NCBI GenBank assembly: GCA_028286705.1 | Contig: JAQBRC010000027.1 | Location: forward strand, 1-27,277 | Length of the DNA stretch: 27,277 nt | DNA from: Candidatus Nomurabacteria bacterium | GTDB lineage: Bacteria > Patescibacteriota > Minisyncoccia > Phycocordibacterales > UBA9973 | Direction: 5' to 3' | In this document: in pieces, positions 7,801-15,009 of the stretch | Numbering within the stretch: the stretch's first letter is position 1 | How the letters are laid out: each line of letters starts with the position of its first letter | Notes under the pieces: generated by a model | Databases searched by the model: none | The model's input: only the letters and a program-made list of their open reading frames with translations | What the model was told of the DNA's origin: nothing | Position numbers and translations under genes: made by a program

Positions 7801-10800
7801 GTATTCACATACGTTGTTCCTGTCTGCCACTGTTCGGTTTGCGTCTCGTTGCCAACGGTAAGTGTGCCGAGTGCTGAAGAGTCATAATAGTGCCGTGTCT
7901 CGCGCACCTTCACAGAAGACTGGTCAACTGTGTTTTCATCTGAAACCTTGTAGCGCCCGGAACCGTTTGTCGCATAGCTGTACGAAGTGACCTGCTTGTC
8001 GGAACCGATGTCAGTGTAAGCAATTGGGGTGGTTGCGGCCACTTCGCCGTAATTAGTGTCGGTGGTGAGGTTTCCTGTAGAGGTGTTATAAGCAAACGTT
8101 TCAGCCGTTGCGCGCTTGGTGCCGTTGCCGTCAAAATCCTCTGTGATAGTCTGTATCGGGTAGACGAAGTACACGTCGCTGTTCACGGAAGTGATAAGCG
8201 TTGTGTCCCATTCCGTAGTGGTGCGCTTGTAAAGGTTACCAGATCCGTCGGTGATGTCAGTTCGGTACAGCTTGCCTATTTCCGCCTCGGCATCGCTGTA
8301 TTCATAGGTGGCAGTATCAATGCCGTCACCCTGATGATAATAATTGATCACCTTACTACCATCCGGCTTGGTAAGGGTGACCTTCTGGAATCCAGCAAAT
8401 TTCCTCCATGTCTGATTGGTGTAATAAAGATACTTTCCGTTTGCGTATGCGTATGAAGTAGTACCGACCCCTCCGATGCCGTCGTTGATGGTAACAGAAG
8501 TGACCGCTTCCACCGTCTGGTTCTGAGTGGTCGGATTTTTGCCAGTGACCACTTGAGGCGCATAGATAAATGATGAAGATGCACCGTGATCAAACGTGAT
8601 GGATGACAGCAAATCTACCTGACTGGCAGGATTGGTCCATACTCCATGTCGCTCATAGGATGCTGGGTTTGGGGTCGTATTAGGTGGCGTATCAAACTGG
8701 TTCGACTCTATCCAGTCGGGCGAGCCGTCATTGTTGATGTCTTGTAGTATTGCCGTTCTATGGTGTGTGACGGGCGAGCCTGTACCGAAGGTAAAGTCAG
8801 TGTATCCTAGCACTGAGCCGTCGTAGGGATAATCGGCTGACCTCGTAGGCTGTACCCAACTACCGTTCACCCAGCTCGACCCCGTGTTGATGAAAACAGT
8901 TGATGTCTGCGGATAAAAAGATGTGCCGGTTCGGCCGCAATCACAACTTGCTACAAAATCAAGCAAGCCATCATTATTTACATCAGACAATTGTGCGCTG
9001 TACACCCCGTCGTTTCCTAGACGTATTGGAGTGTTGTATCCGGCATATTTAGGCATGGTCCAACTGGTCTTTTGAACCCACCCATCCTTTCCGTTGTTAA
9101 TCCACACGTCATCATATTCGGACATTGGATTGCTACCAGTAAGAGTTTCTACAAAGTCGGGCAGCCCATCACCGTTGATGTCGGCAATAGCATTGACTCG
9201 GTTCGCGCAATTGTACGATCCTCCTATACCATAATTACAAGTTATGGAACTATTTGACCCGAGCGGAATTCCCTGACTCGTGAAGGTAGCATATGGCATC
9301 GTATTAGTATGCACTGGCAATGCCCATGTCGTACTTCGCACCCATCCAGTGCCTGAATTAATCCATACGGCATAATTTTCATTTGTTGAAGGGCTGTAAT
9401 TAGTTTCCACCCAGTCCGGAAGCCCGTCGTTATTCACGTCAATAATGACATTAAGACCGTCAATGCCGTTTACTGCCGATCCAACATATGTACTACTTCC
9501 TGTCGGATGCACAGGCATGGTCCAGCCGGTATTTAGCGTCCAGCCGCTGCCCGTATTCAAATATACGGCATGATGGTCTGAAGTTAATGATGATCCAAAA
9601 TTATCATCTGAGGTTTGAACCAAGTCGGGCAAACCGTCGTTGTTCACATCTACCAAATTAGTAAAATAATTGTAACCACTTGGCGCAATTGATACTGGTG
9701 TTCCGTTCACTGAAGGAGCAGAAGGACCTATTGCCACTCCGTAAGGTGTCCCTGAAACGGTCATTGTAGGCATTGCGCTTGTCCAAGAGGCATTCAATGC
9801 CCACCCCGTACCAGTGTTGAGCCACACGGCAGATGTGTCGTTGGTAATGGTTGAGCCCGGCGTCGAAATAATCCAGTCAGGCAATCCGTCACCGTTGATG
9901 TCGGCCAGTCGATTATTTGAACTAATTGAAATTTGATATTGCTTTCCTGTGGAATCAACAGGCATTGCGCTTGTCCATGAAGTACTTAGTGCCCAGCCGC
10001 TCGCTGAACCAAGATACACATCATAAAATTTTCCATTCGTACTAGATCCTCCGGCATACACATAATTTTCTGTTTCAACCCAGTCAGGATAACCGTCATT
10101 ATTAATATCAATTATCGTACCGCTCTTTCCAGCCGGCCACACGTACGCATTATCACCACTATCCCCCAATCGGGCGTCTTGGCGCGTGGAACCGAGACTG
10201 TGACTTGGCATGGTCAATCCGGAACTGGCAAATGTCTTTCCATTGCCGTTTGTGTAATGCAACTGAGTTGCGGGAAAGGTCACACTGCCTCCCGAAGTGT
10301 CGTATCCAGTTTCCGTAATTGTGGATAGCAGTGACTTATTGCCATTGTCACCTGTTCCGTATACCAAAGCATATACATGACGAGTTGTACCTGAAATCTT
10401 TGCCGTGATGGATGTTGTGGTGTATTGAGTAATAATGTTAAAGCCAGTGCCATATCCACTGGAAATAGTGACGGGTGCCGATGATCGGGCAAACGTAACA
10501 GTAAAAGGACCTGAGCCAGCTGAGGTATTTGTATAGGTAATGGTATCGGGATAAATTTGCCCCTGATTCTTGTAATAGGTGTACGAAATAGAATTACCAT
10601 TCGTATCAGTCACGGAATCAAGCATCCATTTGTAAATGTGAGCGGCGTTACTCGGGTCATCCTGACGAGATGCAGCGCTGGCACCGTAGGTATATATCAT
10701 CCCGTTCTTGGTGGTGACAGTCCATGTATTGCTTGCTAGTACGTATGATGAAAGGGATCCATCATCCGACCTTAGCTGGTAATTACCTCCACTAATCTGG

Positions 10801-11459
10801 CCTAGTTCACCGTGATCACTCGTAGTGTAATCATTATACGTACCGGTGTATAACTGATCCACCCCATGTTTGTTTTCAATCTGAATGTAAGGGGTCGAAA
10901 TACTCCATCCATATCCAATTACCGAATCATTAGCTGTGTTTTGACTATTATAATTCAAAGAAAGGTCTGGGGTCATCCCATTTCTGCCGGGTGGAAGTGT
11001 GATGGGATATGAATACCTTAACGCTCCAGTAGTATTGTCGATCTGCGGAGTTAATTTGCTTTTTGAATCCACTGATAGTTGAGGCTGATCGGTTTGTTGG
11101 ATAGGCACTGATAGGCTGGCGGTCATGGGCTTAGCCTTGGCTTTTGATGTATCTGTCTTAAGAGATTTGATTGGGTCACCATCTGCTGATTTATCAGCAG
11201 ATGGATTTTCGGGAGAAATTTTTGATTCATCTGTCGCAGGCACAACAAGAGAAGCGGATTGAGCTTGTTGAGAATTTACGTCATCATTGACTGATGAAAT
11301 TGTAGGGGAAGAGTTATCGGATGAAGTAACTGGTGCTTGCACACTCACTTGTGGAGCATCTTCAGCAAATGTCAAAGTGAATGAGCCTAAGAAAAATGTG
11401 GGCAATAAAATCGCAGCAACTACCTTATAAAAAAGTTGTCCTGTTTTTTTATATTTCAT
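4887..11459 (-). CDS. Giant secreted SpvB/FG-GAP/RHS polymorphic toxin with GIY-YIG-like tip
   Basis: A 2190-residue protein. Residues 1-32 form a Sec signal peptide (hydrophobic core AAILLPTFFLGSFTL, FAEDA cleavage region). Residues 33-115 are a Ser/Pro-rich linker. Residues 120-300 match the SpvB N-terminal domain (ALRYSYPITLPPGRNG, DLSLNYNS, GYGWSI). Residues 450-920 hold seven FG-GAP/VCBS-type repeats with a D-x-N-x-DG calcium-loop pattern. Residues 930-1050 resemble the TcdB/SpvB middle region (WRKFAGFQKV). Residues 1240-1850 contain YD repeats, and 1915-2007 the RHS core ending in DPDG. The remaining 180 residues are the variable toxin tip. SpvB/TcB/TcC proteins build a hollow shell that encloses a toxin; here shell and tip are one polypeptide with its own signal peptide, so no T6SS is needed for crossing the membrane. 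Target cells are unknown. Confidence 0.9.
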   Translation of the reverse strand: MKYKKTGQLFYKVVAAILLPTFFLGSFTLTFAEDAPQVSVQAPVTSSDNSSPTISSVNDDVNSQQAQSASLVVPATDESKISPENPSADKSADGDPIKSLKTDTSKAKAKPMTASLSVPIQQTDQPQLSVDSKSKLTPQIDNTTGALRYSYPITLPPGRNGMTPDLSLNYNSQNTANDSVIGYGWSISTPYIQIENKHGVDQLYTGTYNDYTTSDHGELGQISGGNYQLRSDDGSLSSYVLASNTWTVTTKNGMIYTYGASAASRQDDPSNAAHIYKWMLDSVTDTNGNSISYTYYKNQGQIYPDTITYTNTSAGSGPFTVTFARSSAPVTISSGYGTGFNIITQYTTTSITAKISGTTRHVYALVYGTGDNGNKSLLSTITETGYDTSGGSVTFPATQLHYTNGNGKTFASSGLTMPSHSLGSTRQDARLGDSGDNAYVWPAGKSGTIIDINNDGYPDWVETENYVYAGGSSTNGKFYDVYLGSASGWALSTSWTSAMPVDSTGKQYQISISSNNRLADINGDGLPDWIISTPGSTITNDTSAVWLNTGTGWALNASWTSAMPTMTVSGTPYGVAIGPSAPSVNGTPVSIAPSGYNYFTNLVDVNNDGLPDLVQTSDDNFGSSLTSDHHAVYLNTGSGWTLNTGWTMPVHPTGSSTYVGSAVNGIDGLNVIIDVNNDGLPDWVETNYSPSTNENYAVWINSGTGWVRSTTWALPVHTNTMPYATFTSQGIPLGSNSSITCNYGIGGSYNCANRVNAIADINGDGLPDFVETLTGSNPMSEYDDVWINNGKDGWVQKTSWTMPKYAGYNTPIRLGNDGVYSAQLSDVNNDGLLDFVASCDCGRTGTSFYPQTSTVFINTGSSWVNGSWVQPTRSADYPYDGSVLGYTDFTFGTGSPVTHHRTAILQDINNDGSPDWIESNQFDTPPNTTPNPASYERHGVWTNPASQVDLLSSITFDHGASSSFIYAPQVVTGKNPTTQNQTVEAVTSVTINDGIGGVGTTSYAYANGKYLYYTNQTWRKFAGFQKVTLTKPDGSKVINYYHQGDGIDTATYEYSDAEAEIGKLYRTDITDGSGNLYKRTTTEWDTTLITSVNSDVYFVYPIQTITEDFDGNGTKRATAETFAYNTSTGNLTTDTNYGEVAATTPIAYTDIGSDKQVTSYSYATNGSGRYKVSDENTVDQSSVKVRETRHYYDSSALGTLTVGNETQTEQWQTGTTYVNTQKAYNSYGMPTSTTDERSKTTSYTYDSLNLYPVTVTDPLSHTMQYTYDYMFGLVLHFTDQNSNVAIKAYDGMGRIKNDQSPDRTSVGSQVSKAVYAYNDTTSGVSYVEKFAWTDGGTASYRYTFTDGLGRTVETRQQMDPGTWYKYQSTSYYYNNNGQLLKASVPCQDWGPLYGRGTCAGSTLYTTYTYDPIGRVLTSINGFGTTTNAYDDWKTTTTDPNSNVKKYYADAYSNLVKIEEINGASTYTTNYTWNLNKNLMNIADALGNVRNFIYDGLGRRLMAEDLHASSDTTFGTWSYAYDNAGNMTQSVSPKAATTNYTYDDTNRVLTEDYTGAVGTEITYAYDTCTQGIGKLCTVTMSSGANTAYTYDGAGDLSSEGKTINGNTYATSYTYNIPGDIATITYPGGAVVKYNYYVPGVAQWVQYKESGGSFATIADNFDYAPNFQLRGISFGGGLVRTNDILDASRQYVMTNKNSYNTAGADLQSLLYSYDANANITNLIADYVVTQTPAAKTVSYTYDALNRIKTATTSSVATGTPSYAETYSYDALGNIASKNGQTYLYQGNTGVLKANPNAATSVNGTTYTYDADGNLTSDGTLTNTWNYKDQMIQSVGSSTVNYYYDHNGNRAWYKMGSANTYYPNRYYSDDGTTKTKQIYIGNRQIATVQTIGGTPSLYYDLIDPIFGANVMTDSSGAKVQLLDYFPFGDIRLNQQSGSFDEKNKFGGHQYDADTDLNYMGARYYNAKIGRFISEDPTATFSPETFLSDPQQLNTYSYARNNPLTNIDPDGRQVVPALIGIASVAAMYAPQITSFVQSLTTPLGQLGISQAIDDVHKGNYGWALVGGLTSGEIPEGKALVNGIETTHDVATFLNKGDTATDVYKGIHKGEDVYVGISKNTAVREVQHGDRFSNGLQNVTNLPTRNQARAIEQVIKDDKGVSYQNIRNSISPNNSLFEGIKDWGTKFLKQLGSKN
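4890..5432 (-). other. RHS C-terminal toxin tip, GIY-YIG (Tox-URI-like) nuclease candidate
   Basis: Residues 2010-2190 of the RHS protein follow the DPDG boundary. After an Ala/Gly-rich hydrophobic stretch (2010-2070) comes DVYKGIHKGEDVYVGISKN (2097-2115), then an arginine in REVQHGDRF, then NLPTRNQARAIEQVI (2136-2150) and IRNSIS. The order GIY-like strand pair (VYKGI, VYVGIS), Arg, and Glu in ARAIEQ is that of GIY-YIG nucleases; the pattern VGIxxNxxxRxxxH...ARAIEQ...NSIS recurs in RHS tips I recall as Tox-URI types. The first strand has VYKGI where GIY is expected, so activity must be tested. The assignment is from motif order only. Confidence 0.6.
5439..5717 (-). other. RHS core domain
   Basis: Residues 1915-2007 carry KVQLLDYFPFGDIR, the FGGHQYDADTDLNYMGARYYN block, GRFISEDP and NTYSYARNNPLTNIDPDG. 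This is the conserved plug that ends the RHS shell and marks the junction with the variable toxin tip; proteins of this class usually self-cleave just after DPxG. It is also the sequence that recombination uses to exchange tips, and the relic at 3798-3839 is a second copy of part of it. Confidence 0.9.
5910..7742 (-). repeat. YD (RHS) repeat region
   Basis: Residues 1240-1850 contain about nine YD motifs, for example YTYDSLN, YTYDPIGRV, YAYDNAGNM, YTYDDTNRV, YTYDGAGDL, YTYDALNRI, YSYDALGNI, YTYDADGNL and YYYDHNGNR, spaced irregularly by roughly 20-150 residues. Repeats of this kind wind into the spiral beta-shell of RHS and Tc toxins. Confidence 0.88.
8702..10115 (-). repeat. Seven FG-GAP/VCBS-type calcium-loop repeats
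   Basis: Seven repeats begin near residues 450, 519, 603, 673, 759, 826 and 906, each with D-[IV]-N-[NG]-DG-x-[PL]-D-[WLF] (for example DINGDGLPDWI, DVNNDGLPDLV) and mostly followed by an [AV]V[WY][LI]N[TS]G-type strand. Spacing is about 68-86 residues. The pattern suits a seven-bladed beta-propeller, each blade holding a Ca2+-like loop. At the DNA level the loops are visible as recurring GT(C/T)ATTGTTG-like segments. Confidence 0.88.
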
Positions 11460-11468
11460 GATATTGGA

Positions 11469-11504
11469 ACTATATCAAACGAAAATAAATTCACCTAGCT
11501 AGGT
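11469..11504 (-). promoter_or_regulatory. RHS gene promoter with palindromic operator candidate
   Basis: On the minus strand an extended -10 box TGATATAGT (TATAGT at 11469-11474) lies 9 bases before the RHS ATG. At 11493-11504 is a perfect 12-base palindrome ACCTAGCTAGGT, flanked on the minus strand by two direct copies of GTGAATT 17 bases apart. The palindrome falls where a -35 element would be, so a dimeric regulator bound there would occlude or recruit polymerase. Confidence 0.45.
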
Positions 11505-11615
11505 AATTCACATGTTTTAAAATATTTCTAAACTAGATATAAAAATCGCCTCCTGTATCGTTCTTAGTTATCAATCATTTCGAGGCTCGATCTTTTAAGT
11601 GCAAATGGACAAGAA

Positions 11616-11644
11616 AAAACCACATTCATTTCCAGTGTGGTTTT
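11616..11644 (-). terminator. Terminator after GAPDH
   Basis: A 9-bp perfect stem AAAACCACA/TGTGGTTTT with an 11-base loop lies 24 bases beyond the GAPDH stop; on the minus strand the descending arm continues into TTTTTTCTT. This is a standard intrinsic terminator and isolates GAPDH from the RHS operon downstream. Confidence 0.85.
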
Positions 11645-11667
11645 CTCTCTTTTAATTATCCGTACGA

Positions 11668-12699
11668 TTATTTAATAGTTCTACCCGTCTTGATCACATG
11701 ATCAACAAGCGTATACGTATACCCCATCTCGTTGTCATACCATCCCATCACCTTTACTAGATTCCCCCCAACAACACGAGTCATCTCTAGGTCTGCAATT
11801 GAAGCATGGCGATTGCCAAGGATGTCGCTTGATACAAGTGGCTCGTCAGTAACTGAGAATACTCCTGCCCATCGAGGATCCAACGCTGCCTTCTTAAGAA
11901 TGTCATTCACCTCTTCTGCTGTTGTATGTCTCTTTGCGATAAATGTAACATCAACGATAGAACCAGCTGGTACCGGTACGCGGATAGAGATGCCGTCAAA
12001 CAATCCTTCTAGTTCTGGATATGCTTTGGTAACAGCAATAGCTGCTCCTGTAGAGCTCGGTACGATGTTCTGCGCTGCTGCGCGACCTTCGCGCAGGTCT
12101 TTTTTGCTTGGTCCGTCTACGAGTGACTGAGAGGCTGTATAGCCATGAACAGTATTCAAGATAGCTTTCTCAATGCCAATCGCTTCGTTCATGATACCGA
12201 TTAAAGGACTTGAAGCATTGGTTGTACATGAAGCGTTTGAAGTTATGTCACAAGTACCAAACTTTTCTTCATTAACACCCAATAGAATTGTTTCTCCTTT
12301 GATTGTACCGTCGCCATCCTTTGCAGGAGCTGAGATAACTACCTTCTTTGCACCATCAGTGATATGGAACTGTGCCTTGTCGTATGAGGTGAATAGTCCG
12401 GTTGATTCAACAACAACATCTACGCCTAAGTCCTTCCATGGCAATAGTGCTGTATCCTTTTCAGATACAAATTTTACAAACTTGCCATCAATAGACAATC
12501 CTCCGTCTACTACTTTCACATCGTGATCCCAGTTGCGATACACAGTGTCATGTCGAAGCAGGTATGCAAGACTTTCCAGTGTTGCGAGATCGTTAACGGC
12601 CACGATCTCAATTTCTGGACGTAGCCATGCGATTTTCAAAAATGCTCGACCGATACGTCCAAATCCGTTAATAGCTACTTTGATTGTTGTTGTTTCCAT
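11668..12699 (-). CDS. gap: Glyceraldehyde-3-phosphate dehydrogenase, type I
   Basis: A 343-residue enzyme that oxidises glyceraldehyde 3-phosphate to 1,3-bisphosphoglycerate. The Rossmann motif INGFGRIGR (residues 10-18) and Asp37 after AVN point to NAD preference. The catalytic cysteine is Cys158 in SNASCTTN, and the histidine partner His185 is in HGYTASQ, slightly different from the usual HxYTNDQ. The phosphate-site segment DGPSKKDLREGRAAAQNIVPSSTGAA (195-220) and YDNEMGYT (321-328) are present. Length is normal. It is a single-gene unit: an extended -10 box TGCTATACT sits 7 bases before the ATG and a clear terminator follows. Metabolically it links the pentose phosphate cluster nearby to lower glycolysis. 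Confidence 0.97.
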   Translation of the reverse strand: METTTIKVAINGFGRIGRAFLKIAWLRPEIEIVAVNDLATLESLAYLLRHDTVYRNWDHDVKVVDGGLSIDGKFVKFVSEKDTALLPWKDLGVDVVVESTGLFTSYDKAQFHITDGAKKVVISAPAKDGDGTIKGETILLGVNEEKFGTCDITSNASCTTNASSPLIGIMNEAIGIEKAILNTVHGYTASQSLVDGPSKKDLREGRAAAQNIVPSSTGAAIAVTKAYPELEGLFDGISIRVPVPAGSIVDVTFIAKRHTTAEEVNDILKKAALDPRWAGVFSVTDEPLVSSDILGNRHASIADLEMTRVVGGNLVKVMGWYDNEMGYTYTLVDHVIKTGRTIK

Positions 12700-12706
12700 G
12701 GGAATA

Positions 12707-12715
12707 AGTATAGCA
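12707..12715 (-). promoter_or_regulatory. Extended -10 promoter of GAPDH (leaderless start)
   Basis: TGCTATACT on the minus strand (TATACT at 12707-12712) ends 7 bases before the GAPDH ATG, so transcription should begin at or next to the start codon. No Shine-Dalgarno motif is present. Confidence 0.55.
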
Positions 12716-12791
12716 TCTTATATAGACAGAACCAGCTACAACATTGACATTAAGTGGTTATATGGTAAGGTAATTAAAATAGTAACGACAT

Positions 12792-13190
12792 ATGAGTACA
12801 TTAGCAAAAGAAACCGATTTAAAGGGATTGCAGGGACAGAGCAGCAACAATGACCAATACGTATGGCCCGTAAAAAGCGATCTTAAAAATGCTATTTACG
12901 CTTATAAGGCATACATAAACAACGGGAGTACGGAGAAAGTCTTTGATCAAGCAGTGAACAAACTGCTATATGCTCACTTCAAGAAAAATCATGAGATTTC
13001 TTCTACAGAAGAAGTGCTGATCAGCGAAGATGACCTGAAACAACTAGGCCTGACTTCTCAGGAGTTTAAGATTTGCATGCAAACCATAGGCAACATCCTT
13101 ACTGCACTCGTAAAGATCGATGTAAACCATGCAAATAACGAACAGCGCCCTGAGTGTGTATTTAACATTATTCTTTCCCTCATTAAGTAA
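12792..13190 (+). CDS. Orphan soluble protein, unknown function
   Basis: A 132-residue protein, mainly helical and without signal peptide or membrane segment. Visible blocks are SDLKNAIYAYKAYINNG near the N-terminus, a central ISSTEEVLISEDDLKQLGLTS and a C-terminal helix ending NIILSLIK. I do not recognise a family. The gene stands alone: it diverges from GAPDH, has a TTGACA hexamer at 12744-12749 without a convincing -10 at 17 bases (a TAAAAT at 12775-12780 is possible), and ends just before a strong bidirectional terminator shared with gatB. That it has its own terminator supports it as a real gene. Confidence 0.65.
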   Translation: MSTLAKETDLKGLQGQSSNNDQYVWPVKSDLKNAIYAYKAYINNGSTEKVFDQAVNKLLYAHFKKNHEISSTEEVLISEDDLKQLGLTSQEFKICMQTIGNILTALVKIDVNHANNEQRPECVFNIILSLIK

Positions 13191-13193
13191 CTT

Positions 13194-13217
13194 AAAAGAC
13201 CGCACATGCGGTCTTTT
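13194..13217. terminator. Bidirectional terminator between the orphan gene and gatB
   Basis: A 10-bp perfect stem AAAAGACCGC/GCGGTCTTTT with loop ACAT, flanked by a T-run on the plus strand and an A-rich arm giving a T-run on the minus strand. It lies 4 bases past one stop and 5 bases past the other, serving both convergent genes. Confidence 0.92.
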
Positions 13218-13221
13218 TTTA

Positions 13222-14628
13222 TTACATCATTTCCTTCAAGAGTTTTGCGGTAACTGCCGGGTTGGCACTTCCCTTCGTTGCTTTCATAACCATTCCAACA
13301 AGTGCTTGCAATACTGCTTCCTTCCCCTCCTTGTATTGAGTAACCATGGCGGCATTGTCTGCAATAACTTGCGCAATGATTGGCTTCAAGTCATCTTCAT
13401 TGTTCTGCTGCAATAGGCCTTCCTTTTCGGCAATAGCTTTTGGCGAAGCATCTTCCTTTGCAATCATCGCCAAAATATCCTTTGCTCCTCGTGAAGTGAT
13501 TTCTCCGTTAACAGCCATACTAATAAGTTCGATGAATGTCTCCTTTGACGGAAGCTTCGCTTCAGCATCCTTTTTCAAGATACCGACAAGGTCTGTACTC
13601 AAATAGTTTGAAGCCAGCTGTGCAAATGCAGCATCCTTGCCTTCAACAATAGATTCAAAGTATGCAGACAATGCAGGATCAGCAACATACAATTCTGTAT
13701 CAGCTTCCTTGATACCAAAATCCTTTGTATAGCGAGTGCGCTTGTCCCATGGCAATTCTGGCAATGATGCCTTCATGTCTGCAATAGGAAATGCACTGTG
13801 CAATTTCATCTTTGGAAGATCAGGGTCTGGGAAATAGCGGTAGTCGTGTGCATTTTCCTTTGAACGCTGAGAGAAGGTACTTTGCTTTGCTTCATCCCAT
13901 CCACGAGTCTCTTGAACGATCTCATCTTGTCTTCCCGCTTCATACAATGCCTGCATACGAGCAAGTTCAAACTCAATCGCCTTCTCAACACTCTTGAATG
14001 AGTTGAGGTTCTTCACCTCAACCTTGGTACCAAACTTTCCTTCTACATCAGAAATAGAAATGTTTGGTTCTACGCGCATTTCTCCCTTTTCAAGGTTAGC
14101 TTCCGATACTCCAAGAGTACGGAGCAAGAGTTGCAGTTCCTTTGCAAACTCAGCCGCGTCTTTTGCAGTATGAATAACTGGCTCAGTTACAAGCTCCATC
14201 AGAGGAACACCAGCACGATTGTAGTCAACAAGAGTAAAGTTGCCACGATCATGCTTTGAGAGGCCTGTGTCTTCTTCAAGGTGTACGCGGGTAATGCCAA
14301 AACCGTTTAGTGTTCCTCCTGAAACAATTGGATACTTGTATTGAGAGATCTGGTATCCCTTTGGGATGTCAGGATAGAAATAGTTCTTTCGGTCGAATTC
14401 GGTAAAGTCAGCAATGTCTGAACCAAGTGACAAGCCAACCTTGATAACTGACTCAACAGCCTGCTTGTTGGCAACAGGAAGCGTTCCTGGGTGTGCCATA
14501 CAGATAGGACAGATATTTACATTAGGGTTAGTTTCGTCAGGATCGTTCTTGCAGCTGCAGAACATTTTGCTCTTGGTGTTGAGCTCTGCATGGATTTCCA
14601 AACCGATGACCGGATAGTATGTTTTCAT
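13222..14628 (-). CDS. gatB: Aspartyl/glutamyl-tRNA amidotransferase subunit B
   Basis: A 468-residue GatB, the subunit that recognises mischarged Asp-tRNA(Asn) or Glu-tRNA(Gln) and activates it for amidation. The start MKTYYPVIGLEIHAEL matches the family N-terminus; an upstream in-frame ATG (14718) would add 30 unrelated residues, so 14628 is chosen. Zinc-type cysteines CSC...CPIC (about 24-45), DRKNYFYPDIPKGYQISQY, GITRVHLEEDTG and VDYNRAGVPLMELVTEP are hallmark blocks. The C-terminal GatB/YqeY tail domain (ISMAVNGEITSRGAKDILA, end TAKLLKEMM) is complete. gatA and gatC are not in the window. A TATAAT box lies 10 bases before the ATG. A separate YqeY protein with the same tail domain is encoded at 17299-17760. 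Confidence 0.97.
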   Translation of the reverse strand: MKTYYPVIGLEIHAELNTKSKMFCSCKNDPDETNPNVNICPICMAHPGTLPVANKQAVESVIKVGLSLGSDIADFTEFDRKNYFYPDIPKGYQISQYKYPIVSGGTLNGFGITRVHLEEDTGLSKHDRGNFTLVDYNRAGVPLMELVTEPVIHTAKDAAEFAKELQLLLRTLGVSEANLEKGEMRVEPNISISDVEGKFGTKVEVKNLNSFKSVEKAIEFELARMQALYEAGRQDEIVQETRGWDEAKQSTFSQRSKENAHDYRYFPDPDLPKMKLHSAFPIADMKASLPELPWDKRTRYTKDFGIKEADTELYVADPALSAYFESIVEGKDAAFAQLASNYLSTDLVGILKKDAEAKLPSKETFIELISMAVNGEITSRGAKDILAMIAKEDASPKAIAEKEGLLQQNNEDDLKPIIAQVIADNAAMVTQYKEGKEAVLQALVGMVMKATKGSANPAVTAKLLKEMM

Positions 14629-14638
14629 ATATAGGACG

Positions 14639-14644
14639 ATTATA
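14639..14644 (-). promoter_or_regulatory. gatB -10 box
   Basis: TATAAT on the minus strand, preceded directly by TG, ends 10 bases before the gatB start; the leader would be about 3 bases. The leader region ends in CCTATAT, the same context as obg. Confidence 0.5.
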
Positions 14645-14673
14645 CATGAAAATTTAAATATTTCGACTCGATA

Positions 14674-14701
14674 TTGACTGTTGCTGTGAAAGTAGTACGA
14701 T
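14674..14701 (+). promoter_or_regulatory. Promoter of the 78-residue orphan gene
   Basis: TTGACT (14674-14679), 16-base spacer, TACGAT (14696-14701). The expected start site is about 14708, giving a leader of about 27 bases to the ATG at 14735. It is divergent from the gatB promoter. Confidence 0.5.
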
Positions 14702-14734
14702 AAAGAAAAATCACTCATTTAATAATTTAACACC

Positions 14735-14971
14735 ATGAGCAAAAACCTTATTTCTACCCAGAACATCGTGAATGATCAGGTAGCAACAAACTCACTCCTT
14801 ACTCGCATTAGCGAAGACCTTAAAAACTTTCGCGCAAAGCAACAGCAAACCAAGTTTGAGGAAAGTATGTGTACCGGCGTGTCACATTTAACCCTACTTA
14901 CCGACAAGCCGATTCCTGAAGAAGATTACACTGCAGCATTCTATCGCCAATCGATAGAAAACTGTGCGTAA
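14735..14971 (+). CDS. Orphan 78-residue protein
   Basis: A short, soluble, mainly helical protein: a polar N-terminal half (SLLTRISEDLKNFRAKQQQTKFEESM) followed by CTGVSHLTLLTDKPIPEEDY and a Tyr/Arg-rich end. No recognised family, signal peptide or metal-binding set of cysteines (only two). Independent transcription is supported by a promoter upstream and a strong hairpin terminator starting 4 bases past the stop. It lies between divergent gatB and convergent obg. Function unknown. Confidence 0.65.
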   Translation: MSKNLISTQNIVNDQVATNSLLTRISEDLKNFRAKQQQTKFEESMCTGVSHLTLLTDKPIPEEDYTAAFYRQSIENCA

Positions 14972-15009
14972 AAAAGACCCCGTATCAATACGATACGGGG
15001 TCATTTTTT
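14971..15009. terminator. Bidirectional terminator between orphan gene and obg
   Basis: An 11-bp perfect stem GACCCCGTATC/GATACGGGGTC (14976-14986 with 14992-15002) and a 5-base loop, with A-run before and T-run after. It can end both the plus-strand orphan gene and the minus-strand yqeY-obg operon. Confidence 0.92.

Noticed and set aside
8702..10115. Repeated DNA segments resembling a CRISPR array
   Set aside because: Repeats are imperfect, in frame, about 200-260 bases apart and encode FG-GAP loops.
13222..14718. Longer gatB start at 14718
   Set aside because: The added residues are not family-like and would span the TATAAT box and the divergent promoter.
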